A stretch of 64,000 nucleotides of DNA. It comes from a bacterium (lineage in GTDB: Bacteria > Planctomycetota > Planctomycetia > Planctomycetales > Planctomycetaceae). The translations under genes and the position numbers were made by a program. The stretch is taken from the NCBI GenBank assembly GCA_016124895.1, contig WGMU01000105.1:19126-83125 (forward strand), given 5' to 3'. The notes below the pieces were generated by a model that had not been told where the DNA came from, searched no databases, and saw only the letters and a program-made list of their open reading frames with translations. Positions 1-11,595 of this stretch are shown here, piece by piece (positions within the stretch are counted from its first letter, which is position 1; every line of letters begins with the position of its first letter).

Positions 1-2
1 AT

Positions 3-1469
3 CTGCAGCAACTGGAAGCACGTGAGTCCGCGCTGGCTGCCTCGATCGAAGCGGCCATTATGAGAATCGGTCATCTTGAACAGATCGCGAAGATGACCGA
101 TTTCGATGCCATTGACGATGCCCGCCATCGTCGCACGGCCACCGAATACCGGATCGAACTTGAACGACTGAAGAAATCCAACAATCGCATTCGCGAACTT
201 GAGGGTCAGAAAAACGAAATCGAGACGCAGATTGCAGACCTGCTCACCCGGTCGTGTAACGTCACTGATGAACGATCGAAAACGAGAGTCGAACTGGACA
301 ACGGAAAACGACTTTGCGGGAAAGCCGCTGCCGCAGTCGAGGAGGCCCGTCGCGACGGCACGTATGACGAGCTGGCGGAACAATTCTCAGCGATCGAAAC
401 GCTGCTCGGCGAGAGTCTTTTGACGATCGAGAACCTGACAATCCTGCCTGAGCGCTTCAAGCAGGATCGTTATGACGAAGTCACACGTCTGGCTGATCAA
501 TTGGAGTCGATCGCAAAACCATTGCGCTCAAAGATGAGCCGATTCCTGGCGGACTTTGCCGAGTTTCGCAGTGAAATGGACGGTGACGTCGGTTCCCTGC
601 CGCAGTTCGTTGCCCTGCATCGCCGAATCGATAAGGACGACCTCCCGCGCCACGAGAAGCGGTTCAAGGAACGGCTGAATGAAAAGGTTCTGCATGAAGT
701 TGGCGTACTGAATTCACACTTGGAGAATGAGCGGGAAGAAATCAAAGGAAAGATCGAGGAGATCAATGCGGGCCTGCGCCGCATGGAATGGAACCCGGGA
801 ACTCACATCCGACTGGAACCTGAAGAGAGTACGAATGCTGAGATCCGTGACTTTCGCCGCGAGCTGGCGGGATGCCTGACGGGCTATCTGGGTGAAGAAA
901 CTCAGGCCAGCGAGGAAACCTTCCTGCGGATTCAGAAGCTCGTCCACAAACTGCAGGACGAAGACAATGTGCGCTGGCGGGAAAAAGTCATTGATGTCCG
1001 CAACTGGTTTAACTTTTCGGCTCGCGAGATCCACTCGGAAACCGGCGCGAGCGGTAGTTACTACGATGGTGGATCTGGAAAATCCGGTGGCGAAAAGGCG
1101 CGGCTGGCTTTTCTCGTGCTCGTCGCGGCGATCGTCTACCAGTACGACATTGATCCCGACGACACACGCAGCGACAGATTTCACTTTGTCATGGTTGACG
1201 AGATGTTTTCCCGCACGGCATCGAAGTATGCCCTGTACGCGCTCGACCTGTTCAAACAGTTCAATCTGCAGCTCCTCATTGTTGCACCACTCGATTCCAA
1301 GGCTCGCGTCTGCGAACCCTACGTTGGCCTGCATGCCCATGTCGTCAAAGACGCTGAAACTCACCAGAGCGAGATCCTGAGTTACGTTTCCGAACATGAC
1401 ACGAACGGCGAAGTAGACCGCGCCCCGTCAGCCGATACTGACCAAGTCACTGAGGACTGGCAGGGATGA
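3..1469 (+). CDS. jetC: JetC-like SMC-family ATPase of a Wadjet system (5' truncated by window)
   Basis: The reading frame is open from base 3 with no stop before the first internal ATG at 60, so the gene starts outside the window and only its C-terminal part is visible. The visible part is a long charged coiled coil followed by an ABC/SMC head: a signature motif SGGEK near base 1083, then a Walker B region ending FVMVDEMF near 1188-1210, then a D-loop-like stretch. This matches the C-terminal half of the MukB/MksF-type ATPase JetC, the loop-extruding motor of the Wadjet plasmid-restriction complex. The next gene is JetD, which supports the call. JetA and JetB should lie upstream. A generic SbcC-like ATPase is the alternative, but the JetD neighbour argues against it. 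Confidence 0.82.
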   Translation: MQQLEARESALAASIEAAIMRIGHLEQIAKMTDFDAIDDARHRRTATEYRIELERLKKSNNRIRELEGQKNEIETQIADLLTRSCNVTDERSKTRVELDNGKRLCGKAAAAVEEARRDGTYDELAEQFSAIETLLGESLLTIENLTILPERFKQDRYDEVTRLADQLESIAKPLRSKMSRFLADFAEFRSEMDGDVGSLPQFVALHRRIDKDDLPRHEKRFKERLNEKVLHEVGVLNSHLENEREEIKGKIEEINAGLRRMEWNPGTHIRLEPEESTNAEIRDFRRELAGCLTGYLGEETQASEETFLRIQKLVHKLQDEDNVRWREKVIDVRNWFNFSAREIHSETGASGSYYDGGSGKSGGEKARLAFLVLVAAIVYQYDIDPDDTRSDRFHFVMVDEMFSRTASKYALYALDLFKQFNLQLLIVAPLDSKARVCEPYVGLHAHVVKDAETHQSEILSYVSEHDTNGEVDRAPSADTDQVTEDWQG

Positions 1470-1503
1470 ATAGAGATACGTTGTCACTGAGGACCATCAG
1501 GTC

Positions 1504-2682
1504 ATGATCAGTCCGTCTCAGATCAGAGAGAAAGCCCGGCGGCTGTATCCGAAGTTTGTCAAGTCGTGGCTCCGGGGTGAGGCATTTTTCCCCCACCGTG
1601 TCCCCGCAGATCTGAAACTCCCCTGCGATCCGACAGCGGCCAGGCGTGCGATTGACGAGTTGAGAAGCGTCTCAAAGCCGCGATGCCAGAACGGGATTAC
1701 TGTTTTCTGGGAATCAAAAAGAAGCCGGACACACGGACTCAACGAGTTTCCCACAGCAATTCAGATTGAATCGCAGAGTGATCTGCTTCATCTCGCGGAT
1801 GCGGCAGAAGACTTCACTTTATTGGAAACGGCTGTCGGAACATTCCGTAGCCGACGCCCTGACCTTGAAGTGTGGCTTCAGGAATCCACCCACTGGAAAG
1901 ACATCCTGAACGCCGCACCCCAACTTCATGATCTCCTGTTAATGACGCAGTACCTGCTCGACCATCCCCGGCCTGACTGTTTTGCACGCGAAATTCCACT
2001 TCCAGTCTCGACCAAGTTGATCGAAGAAAACAGCAAACTCCTGTCGGCCTGGCTCGACAGACTACGTCCACCAGCGCAGATCGACTTTCGATATAGTCGC
2101 GATGAATTCGAACGCCGCTACGGACTCCGACACGTACGCCATCACATCCTGATGCGTGTACTTGATCCGGAAGTCCAGACCCGGCTTGGTTTCAGATTCC
2201 AGGAACTGTCGTTACCCGCTGAGTCGATCGGTCAGTTGCAACCCACCTGTCCGGTCGTCTTTGTCGTGGAAAACAAAGTCAACCTGCTGACACTGCCACC
2301 GGTCAAAGGGGCAATCGCACTCGGCGGTCTCGGCAAGGCGGTGTCGCTGCTTCGAGACGTCGAATGGCTGCGAAACGCCACGATCTACTACTGGGGAGAC
2401 TTCGACGTGGAAGGCTTCGAGATACTCAGCCAGTTTCGCTCGATCTTCGAGCAGACCCGGAGCATTCTGATGGACATGGAAGTCTTCCAGAGGCATTCCA
2501 TGCTCGCGATTCCCTGGGCAAACAAGCCGAGCAGCATTCCTTTGACTCTGACAGAAACTGAACGAGCCGTCTACGACCACCTGTTACACAATGGCCTTCG
2601 GCTCGAACAGGAACGGATCCCGCAGGACGAAATCATCTCGATCCTCAGACAACCTGATTTCGTCGAACCCCGTGAGACGTAG
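1504..2682 (+). CDS. jetD: JetD: Wadjet nuclease subunit (DUF3322 + DUF2220, topoisomerase-VI-like)
   Basis: A protein of 392 residues. The N-terminal ~190 residues resemble DUF3322 and the C-terminal half resembles DUF2220, a Toprim-type fold. Candidate metal-binding acids are Glu256 in VVENKVN and Asp299/Asp301 in YYWGDFDVEG. In characterised Wadjet systems JetD is the nuclease that cleaves circular DNA once the JetABC motor has extruded it. The gene starts 34 bases after the JetC stop on the same strand, so the two are probably cotranscribed. The start ATG follows a weak AGGAC-like site. Length and motif spacing look intact, so I expect a functional subunit. Family assignment is from motif reading. 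Confidence 0.88.
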   Translation: MISPSQIREKARRLYPKFVKSWLRGEAFFPHRVPADLKLPCDPTAARRAIDELRSVSKPRCQNGITVFWESKRSRTHGLNEFPTAIQIESQSDLLHLADAAEDFTLLETAVGTFRSRRPDLEVWLQESTHWKDILNAAPQLHDLLLMTQYLLDHPRPDCFAREIPLPVSTKLIEENSKLLSAWLDRLRPPAQIDFRYSRDEFERRYGLRHVRHHILMRVLDPEVQTRLGFRFQELSLPAESIGQLQPTCPVVFVVENKVNLLTLPPVKGAIALGGLGKAVSLLRDVEWLRNATIYYWGDFDVEGFEILSQFRSIFEQTRSILMDMEVFQRHSMLAIPWANKPSSIPLTLTETERAVYDHLLHNGLRLEQERIPQDEIISILRQPDFVEPRET

Positions 2683-2827
2683 CCCGACAGAACAGCTCCG
2701 GTCTTCGCATCTCCACTCGACGACTGTCGGCGGAGTCAAAGACGGGTTACAGGGTCGAGAATGTGTTTCGCGATGAAGTCACGGCAGGGTGCGTCGTCAT
2801 CGCCCAAGACTACTCAAACTCACACTG

Positions 2828-2880
2828 CCTGAGCCTGGCGACCCTGTGAGGTTTCAAACTTTGTGTCTCACAGGCTCAGG
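2828..2880. terminator. Bulged inverted repeat between convergent jetD and gyrB
   Basis: Left arm CCTGAGC (2828-2834) plus CTGTGAG (2844-2850) pairs with right arm CTCACAG-GCTCAGG (2867-2880), leaving a 9-base bulge on the left side and a 16-base loop. It lies in the 246-base gap between two convergent genes, where a bidirectional terminator is expected. There is no long T tract, so termination is inferred from position. The motif TTTGTGTCTCA also occurs twice here. Confidence 0.45.
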
Positions 2881-2928
2881 GTTTGTGTCTCAAAATTCAA
2901 CCTTTATGTCTCCCACCAGGCCTGAGTC

Positions 2929-5741
<2,813 letters not shown>

Positions 5742-5753
5742 TAACAATCTTCC

Positions 5754-5857
5754 GGGTGGCCGGGGCTGGAGCGAGGCACGAACGAAGCCCTGGCTAAGTC
5801 TTTAGTGGGCAATCATCCGGGGCTTCCTTCGCAGGCTCAGTCCAGCCCCGGCCACCC
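5754..5857. repeat. Dispersed long palindrome, family B, copy 1
   Basis: Perfect 17-base arms, GGGTGGCCGGGGCTGGA at 5754-5770 and its reverse complement at 5841-5857, enclose a core with a second, imperfect inverted repeat (GAAGCCC ... GGGGCTTC). It fills the gap between dnaN and the DUF721-gyrB pair, so it could terminate or process the dnaN transcript. Other copies lie at 14226, 49336 and 63736. Confidence 0.85.
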
Positions 5858-5871
5858 TGCAAAATCAGTCT

Positions 5872-6984
5872 TCAGTCGCGAGACAGCGGCATCACGACGT
5901 AGCGGTACGAATCCTCGACCGTAAACACCGCCGGACTTTCGCCGTCGATCAGGTTCAGCTTGATCGACGCGCTGGAATCCAGAATCCGCAGGAAGTCGGC
6001 GACGAATTTCGGGTCGAACGTAATCGTCAGATCCTCGCCGTCGTACGCAATCGGCATTTCGACCGTCGACTGCCCAACGTCGGTCGCGCGGCTCGACAGT
6101 GACATCTGCCCGTTTGAGAACTTGAAGTCGACGCCGCGACTCTCTTCGTTGGTCACGATCTGAGCCTGCCGGACAGCCGAGTAAAACGGGCCGACGACGA
6201 ACTCGATCGCGTGCTGAAAACTCGTCGGGATGACGTCGCTGTATTTCGGGAAGCGGCCTTCAACCAGCCGGCTGTAAATCGTCGACGCACCGGCTTTGAC
6301 CAGCACATCGTTGCCGTGAATCGCGATCATCGCGACCGCGTCTTCCTCTTCCGGCAACGACCGCTCGATGAGCTGCATTGCCTTGCTGGGGACGACCGGG
6401 GTCGTATTCTCAACGTTGATTTCTCCGACGGCCTGTGCTGCTGCCGTCACAACCGCAAGACGCCGACTGTCGGTCGCGGCCAGTGTTGCGCGTTCCGGAT
6501 TCAGTTCGAGCAGAATGCCGCCGAGCGCGTATCGCGTACTTTCCGAATCCGTCGCAAAGACCGTCCGTCTGATCATCTCCCGCAGAGCACAGGCCGGGAT
6601 CGTGAAGTACGACTGGTCTTCAAACGCGGCGACATTCGGAAACTCAGCCGGGTCTTCCGTCGACAGATCGAACTCGCTGTGACCGCCTTTGACGATGACG
6701 GATCGCTCAGTCGCTTCCAGCGTGACCTGGTCGTCGGTCAGTTCGCGAAGAATCGAGATCACACGCTGCGTCGGCAGCAGGACTTCGCCGGTTGAATCGG
6801 TCTCGACATTCTGCAGTTCGTGTCGGATGCCGATTTCCTGATCTGTTCCGATCAGCACCGCCTTGCCGCCGTCGACGGTCAGCTTGATGTTTTTCAGAAC
6901 TTCTTTGGGCGTTCGCGACGGGACGACTCCGGCGACAATCTGCAGCGCGGCAGCCAGTGAAGGGCGATGGCAAACAAGTTTCAT
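5872..6984 (-). CDS. dnaN: DNA polymerase III beta subunit (sliding clamp)
   Basis: 370 residues, the normal length for the bacterial clamp. It starts MKLVCHRPSLAAALQIVAGVVPSRTPKEVL, the canonical first domain, and ends with YRYVVMPLSRD, the clamp C-terminus that forms part of the peptide-binding pocket. Three tandem clamp domains fit the length. It tethers polymerase III to DNA and recruits other replication and repair proteins. It is first in the minus-strand order dnaN, DUF721, gyrB, with a palindrome separating it from the next gene. dnaA and recF are not seen nearby. Confidence 0.97.
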   Translation of the reverse strand: MKLVCHRPSLAAALQIVAGVVPSRTPKEVLKNIKLTVDGGKAVLIGTDQEIGIRHELQNVETDSTGEVLLPTQRVISILRELTDDQVTLEATERSVIVKGGHSEFDLSTEDPAEFPNVAAFEDQSYFTIPACALREMIRRTVFATDSESTRYALGGILLELNPERATLAATDSRRLAVVTAAAQAVGEINVENTTPVVPSKAMQLIERSLPEEEDAVAMIAIHGNDVLVKAGASTIYSRLVEGRFPKYSDVIPTSFQHAIEFVVGPFYSAVRQAQIVTNEESRGVDFKFSNGQMSLSSRATDVGQSTVEMPIAYDGEDLTITFDPKFVADFLRILDSSASIKLNLIDGESPAVFTVEDSYRYVVMPLSRD

Positions 6985-7552
6985 GGCGGTGTCCTGCTTG
7001 GGCCGCCCGGTTCAGAAGGACGTCGAAATACGCTCGTCGACGAGTCGGAAAACCGCTCACCATCGAGCGGCCGTGACCATCGCGAGTCCGACGCTGAACC
7101 GGGTCTCTCCATAGGGAAGAATCGAGCTGCGGAGTTTAGCGAAGTTCCGCGTTTCGTTCATTCGATCCAGCCGTTGGAAATCTGATGACGCGTTCAGACT
7201 TTGAGGTGAGTCGCGACGGAGCCTGAGCTTCTGATACTTGAAGGGATTTAAAAATCAGTAGCAGTAGTAAAGCGGGGCTTCGGATTGTTGATAGCGGTCC
7301 TTTCGCCGCTTGTAACTGACGTCTGAGCCGCAGGTTACGTGTCACGTTTGGCAACAGGTCCGCGTTCAAAATCTGTTGCTCAGCAGTCACGCGACCGTTA
7401 GCAGCCTGTTCGCAATCGTTGATAAATCAACAGCCGGTCTGACAACTGTCGATAACCGGCCGAGCTGTCACCACTTGTCGACAATCTGAAAACAGATTTT
7501 CGACAACCGATTCGTCTCGACAGAGCGGGATGGCTACTTTGGCGACATCTGA
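6985..7552. other. 568-base non-coding region upstream of dnaN; candidate promoter/origin region
   Basis: No convincing gene. It lies between the divergently read 5' end of dnaN and the 3' end of the M28 peptidase gene. It holds several 9-mers close to the reverse DnaA box TGTGGATAA: TGTTGATAG at 7286-7294, CGTTGATAA at 7417-7425, TGTCGATAA at 7447-7455, and the related palindrome TTGTCGACAA at 7475-7484 and TTTTCGACAA at 7497-7506. A short inverted repeat, AATCTG-AAAA-CAGATT, is at 7483-7498, and a palindrome TTGATAAATCAA at 7419-7430. An A/T-rich stretch lies around 7237-7262. Origin function is only a hypothesis. Confidence 0.4.
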
Positions 7553-9538
7553 CTATTTCGGTTTCGCCAGCGTCACCTGCAGCTTGACGATTTCGCCCTT
7601 GCGTCGAACCGTCACCTCGACTTCGTCACCGGCTGAAAAGTCGCGCAGTGCGAGGTCGAAGTCGCTCAGGTCGGTCACCTTGTGCTCGCCGAACTGGATG
7701 ATGTGATCTCCGGCTTTGAGCCCCGCTTTATCGGCCGGGCTGCCGGGGCTGGCTCCGGAGATCGCGTAACCTTCGTCCTCGCTGCCGAAGTCGGGGATGC
7801 TGCCGAAGTAGGGCCGGTTGCCGGAACGCTGTACCTCAGCATGGCCGGCGACTTCGACGTACTCCGGCCGCTTCTGAATCTCGGCGGTCTGTACGACCAT
7901 GTCCTGCACGAGGCCGAGGACCTGGTCGATGCCCGGCACGTTGACCTTGTCCCAGTCGTCGCCCGGCCGGTGATAGTCGCTGTGCGTGCCCGTGAAGAAG
8001 TGCAGCACCGGAATCTTCTTCGCATAGAAGGACGAATGATCGCTCGGACCAAAGCCTTCCGGTTTGAGAACGACGTCGAGTTCGTGAGCGGCTCCAAAGC
8101 GTTTGACGTCGGCTTCAAATGTCGGCGAGGTCCCGACGCCGAATACTGTTAGCTTCTCGCCGAGGCGACCGACCATATCCATATTGAACATGGCGACCGT
8201 CCTGTCGAGCGGGAAGACCGGCTGATCGACGTACTTCTGGCTGCCGATCAGGCCAAGTTCTTCCGCCGAAAACGCGATAAAGACAATCCGCCGCGGCAGC
8301 GGCTGTTCGCGGGTGGCCAGTCGTCGCGCGAGTTCGATCAGAGCGACCGTGCCGGACGCATTATCGTCCGCTCCGTTGTGAACCTCGTGCGAGCCCGGAG
8401 CCAGCGAGCCTTCGCCGCCCATGCCCACGTGATCGTAGTGCGCGCCGACGACGATCGTTTCGTCCGCCAGCGGACCCTGGCCTTCGAGCACGCCGATGAC
8501 GTTTTTGACGTCCGTGCGGACACGTTCAAGGCTCGTCTGCCCCTTGACCGTCCAGCCTTTCAGCACCTGTGTTCGGGGTTTGAGGTCCGCATCGATTTCG
8601 CCTTCGAGATCTGCCAGCGACGATTTCAGCGCGGCTTTCAGCAGCTCGTCGCACTTCGCCTGTGTGATGTGCATTGCGGGGATCGAGCCGTCTTTTCCAT
8701 TGCCGGCATAGCCGAACTCCATCAGCTCGTCGAAACCACCAGAATGCGCATCACCGTGCGCCTTGCCGACTCGACTGAGCGCGTCTTCCAGCTTGTTCTT
8801 CGCCTCGGCGTAGTCATCCGCATCCGGAGCCAGCTTGACGAGTTCCCGCGCCGCCTTGACCACTGCCGAATCCGCATGGTTGATTGCTTTTTCGGCTTCC
8901 GATTCCGACGTATAGGGATCGTTGACGAAGAGCACTGCGGCGGCGCCGGCGGTCGAGCAGACGCTCATCTTCGAGCGGATCGCCGCGTGCCTTGAGATGC
9001 CGTGACCGGCGGCGAACTTACCTTTCGGATTCACCTGCTGCGGGTTGCGCCGCATCACGATGACGATTTTGCCTTTGACATCGACGTCCTGGAAATCGTG
9101 ATACGGGACCTCTTTCGCATCGATCGCGTAGCCGCCGAACACGATCTCGCCGGAGAACTCCGCAGCACCGCCGAACGAGCAGACGTTGAAGTCCGTCCCC
9201 AGCTCGAACGAGATTTCTTTCCCGTCCGGCCCGCTGAACGTCAGCGTGTTCGGCTCGGTGAGCTTCGAGCCGGTCACCATCGTAAACTTCTGAAAGGCGT
9301 CGCCATCGACGGCCGTCATGTCGAGACCGGCGGCGGCGAACTGCTGCTTCACATAGTCGGCGGCGAGGTTGATCCCGTTCGTTCCAACACCGCGGCCTTC
9401 GAGCTTGTCGTCGGCGAGGTACTTCAGGTCGGTCAGAATCCGATCCTGCGGCGTACCTCGCAATTCGGCCGCGCGGACAGCCTGCAGAGTCGACGAAACA
9501 GCAAACACCGCCAGCAGAACTTTCAGCAAACGCGTCAT
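7553..9538 (-). CDS. Secreted M28-family zinc metallopeptidase with PA-like and PDZ domains
   Basis: I start it at the ATG at 9538, preceded by GGAGG, giving 661 residues that open with a signal peptide (MTRLLKVLLAVFAVSS... cut near AVRA). A longer in-frame upstream extension lacks coding character. Domains: an insert with PA-like character at roughly 100-250; the M28 catalytic core with VVGAHYDHVG, NGADDNASG, FSAEELGLIG, NMDMVGR and PSDHSSF supplying the two-zinc ligands and catalytic glutamate; and a C-terminal PDZ domain (SPADKAGLKAGDHI). It probably degrades peptides outside the cytoplasm. A related peptidase is transcribed divergently just upstream, suggesting an old duplication. Confidence 0.9.
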   Translation of the reverse strand: MTRLLKVLLAVFAVSSTLQAVRAAELRGTPQDRILTDLKYLADDKLEGRGVGTNGINLAADYVKQQFAAAGLDMTAVDGDAFQKFTMVTGSKLTEPNTLTFSGPDGKEISFELGTDFNVCSFGGAAEFSGEIVFGGYAIDAKEVPYHDFQDVDVKGKIVIVMRRNPQQVNPKGKFAAGHGISRHAAIRSKMSVCSTAGAAAVLFVNDPYTSESEAEKAINHADSAVVKAARELVKLAPDADDYAEAKNKLEDALSRVGKAHGDAHSGGFDELMEFGYAGNGKDGSIPAMHITQAKCDELLKAALKSSLADLEGEIDADLKPRTQVLKGWTVKGQTSLERVRTDVKNVIGVLEGQGPLADETIVVGAHYDHVGMGGEGSLAPGSHEVHNGADDNASGTVALIELARRLATREQPLPRRIVFIAFSAEELGLIGSQKYVDQPVFPLDRTVAMFNMDMVGRLGEKLTVFGVGTSPTFEADVKRFGAAHELDVVLKPEGFGPSDHSSFYAKKIPVLHFFTGTHSDYHRPGDDWDKVNVPGIDQVLGLVQDMVVQTAEIQKRPEYVEVAGHAEVQRSGNRPYFGSIPDFGSEDEGYAISGASPGSPADKAGLKAGDHIIQFGEHKVTDLSDFDLALRDFSAGDEVEVTVRRKGEIVKLQVTLAKPK

Positions 9539-9612
9539 CGCGTTTCCTCCAGGCAAGAGAGTGTCGAGAGGGCTGGAGGAAAGCTGGTCCGCCTGCCGAG
9601 TGTCAAGCGAGC

Positions 9613-9760
9613 GGGCGGTCTGCAGCGCAAAGACGCAGAGTCGCGAAGGATCGCAAAGATATTGAAAGAGATGGATCCTCTGTTGGGCAGGTTGAAACTG
9701 AGCCGACACTTCATCTTCTTTGCGTTTCTTTTGTGTCTTCGTGCCTTTGCGTTGAAGACT
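9613..9760. repeat. Dispersed CGCAAAGACGC-type inverted repeat (family C), diverged copy
   Basis: The stretch CTGCAGCGCAAAGACGCAGAG near 9619 and a diverged reverse complement, TTTGCGTTTCTTTTGTGTCT followed by TTCGTGCCTTTGCGTTG, near 9717-9754 form imperfect arms. It occupies the 367-base gap between the two divergent peptidase genes (9539-9905), which otherwise shows no gene. A perfect copy of the family lies at 19062-19138. Confidence 0.6.
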
Positions 9761-9905
9761 GCTCTCTGAAGACAACCCGGCTGGCGGAGTTCGGCTGTCC
9801 CGCTCTAGACTTCCCAGCTTCTCTGGCTGGCCGTCGCCGGAAAGCGTCACGGAGGGTGACAACGAGTGCGAGGCCGGTCATCCGTTGTGGAGCAGGAGGC
9901 TCGCG

Positions 9906-11486
9906 TTGAGACAGTCAATTGTTGAACGGACTCTGTCGCAGCTATTGCTGGCGGTCCTGTCTCTTGCCGCCCCGACGTTCGCCGCCGAGCGGGTCATCAT
10001 CCGTCCGTCCGGATCGCTCGACAAAGTTGCCGAGTCGATCACAACCGCCGAACTGCTCGACCATGTGAAGTTTCTCGCCAGTGACACGCTGGAAGGTCGC
10101 GAGGCCGGGACGCAGGGCGGGTACGCGGCGGGGGCGTACATTGTCGAGGAACTCCGCAAGGCGGGGCTCAAGCCGGCAGCTGAGGACGGCGACTGGTACC
10201 AGTACTTCTACCCGAACTTCCGCAACATTCTGGCCGTGATTCCCGGCAGCGACGAGGCGCTCAGGCGCGAGTACGTGCTCGTCGGCGGGCATTACGACCA
10301 CGTTGGCTACGGCAACCAGTTCAACAGCCGCGGCACGATCGGGCTGATTCATAACGGCGCGGACGACAACGCCAGCGGCTCGTCTGGAGTGCTCGAAGTC
10401 GCCGAAGCACTCGCCAGCCTGAAACCCGCGCCGAAACGCTCGATCCTGATCGCGTTCTGGGATGGCGAGGAGAAGGGCCTGCTGGGCTCGAAGTTCTATG
10501 TCGATTCGCCGCTGGTGCCGGTCGAGCAGACGAAGTTTCACATCAACGCGGACATGATCGGCCGCCTGGCTCCGGGGCGGTTCGAGCTTTCCGGCTGGCG
10601 GACGGCGTTCGGGATGCGGCAGTTTCTCGCGAGGGAGAACACCGGAAAGCTCGAAATCGACTTCACCCGCGGCTACCGCCCGGACAGCGACCACTACCCG
10701 TTTTTCGAGCGGAACGTTCCCAGCCTGATGTTCCACACCGGCAAGCACGACGACTATCACAAGTCGAGCGACGACGTCGACAAGATCAACGTCGACGGCA
10801 TCCGCAACGTTTCGCAATTCATGCTGCGTCTGGCCGTCGCCGCCGCCAACGCCGAAACGCTGCCGAAGTTCCGCCCTCGATCGAAAGCGGAAATCGGCGA
10901 CGCCGAGCAACTCGCCGCCGTCGCACCGGGAAATATCCGCCAGCCGTCGCGGCTGGGCATCAGTTACGACGCGGAACTCTCGGAAGAGCGCCGCATCGTT
11001 ATCACGCGAGTCATGCCCGGCAGCCCCGCCGACAACGCCGGCCTGCGGCCTGGTGACGAGATCCTCGAATTCGACCTCGAACCAGTCTCCGAGCACGAGG
11101 ATTTCCGGGCGCTCGTCCTGACCGCCGGCCGGAAGATCAAAGTGCTCATCAAGCGTGGCGACGAGAAACAGACGCTGGACGTCGAACTCCGAGGTCAGCC
11201 CGTCGTCTTCGGTTTTCAGTGGCAGCGTGACGACGCCGAGCCAGACGTCTTCAGCGTCACCCGAGTGCTCCCCGGCAGCCCGGCCGAACGCTCCGGAGTC
11301 AAACCCGGCCAGCGCATCCTGAAAGCCGCCGACCAGGTCCCGAAAGACGAAGAAGCCTTCCGCCAGCTCCTGGCAAAGACGCGAGGTCCCATCAAACTCG
11401 ACATCGAATTCAACGGCCTCTTCAACGAGTTAGAGCTAAATCGCCTCCAAACCGCCCGCCGCGACAGTGCGACGACCACTAAATAA
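9906..11486 (+). CDS. Secreted M28-family zinc metallopeptidase with two PDZ domains
   Basis: There is no suitable ATG; I choose the TTG at 9906 because AGGAGG lies six bases before it and a signal peptide follows (LLLAVLSLAAPTFAAE). This gives 526 residues. The M28 core shows LVGGHYDHVG, NGADDNASGSSG, FWDGEEKGLLGS, NADMIGR and DSDHYPFF. Two PDZ domains follow, with SPADNAGLRPGDEI and SPAERSGVKPGQRI. Unlike its divergent neighbour it lacks a large PA-like insert, so it is shorter. Its role is probably extracytoplasmic peptide hydrolysis; substrate is unknown. Confidence 0.9.
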   Translation: MRQSIVERTLSQLLLAVLSLAAPTFAAERVIIRPSGSLDKVAESITTAELLDHVKFLASDTLEGREAGTQGGYAAGAYIVEELRKAGLKPAAEDGDWYQYFYPNFRNILAVIPGSDEALRREYVLVGGHYDHVGYGNQFNSRGTIGLIHNGADDNASGSSGVLEVAEALASLKPAPKRSILIAFWDGEEKGLLGSKFYVDSPLVPVEQTKFHINADMIGRLAPGRFELSGWRTAFGMRQFLARENTGKLEIDFTRGYRPDSDHYPFFERNVPSLMFHTGKHDDYHKSSDDVDKINVDGIRNVSQFMLRLAVAAANAETLPKFRPRSKAEIGDAEQLAAVAPGNIRQPSRLGISYDAELSEERRIVITRVMPGSPADNAGLRPGDEILEFDLEPVSEHEDFRALVLTAGRKIKVLIKRGDEKQTLDVELRGQPVVFGFQWQRDDAEPDVFSVTRVLPGSPAERSGVKPGQRILKAADQVPKDEEAFRQLLAKTRGPIKLDIEFNGLFNELELNRLQTARRDSATTTK

Positions 11487-11504
11487 CCGGTGGGTGAGGA
11501 AGAG

Positions 11505-11536
<32 letters not shown>

Positions 11537-11595
11537 TTCTGGACGGGGAAACCTGCAGCCTTGCTCAGCGGCATCGATTGGCGTAAGCGTCTGTC

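Noticed and set aside
9942..11096. 384-codon open frame on the minus strand opposite the M28 peptidase
   Set aside because: Antisense of a gene with all catalytic M28 motifs; translation is Arg/Val-rich and featureless.
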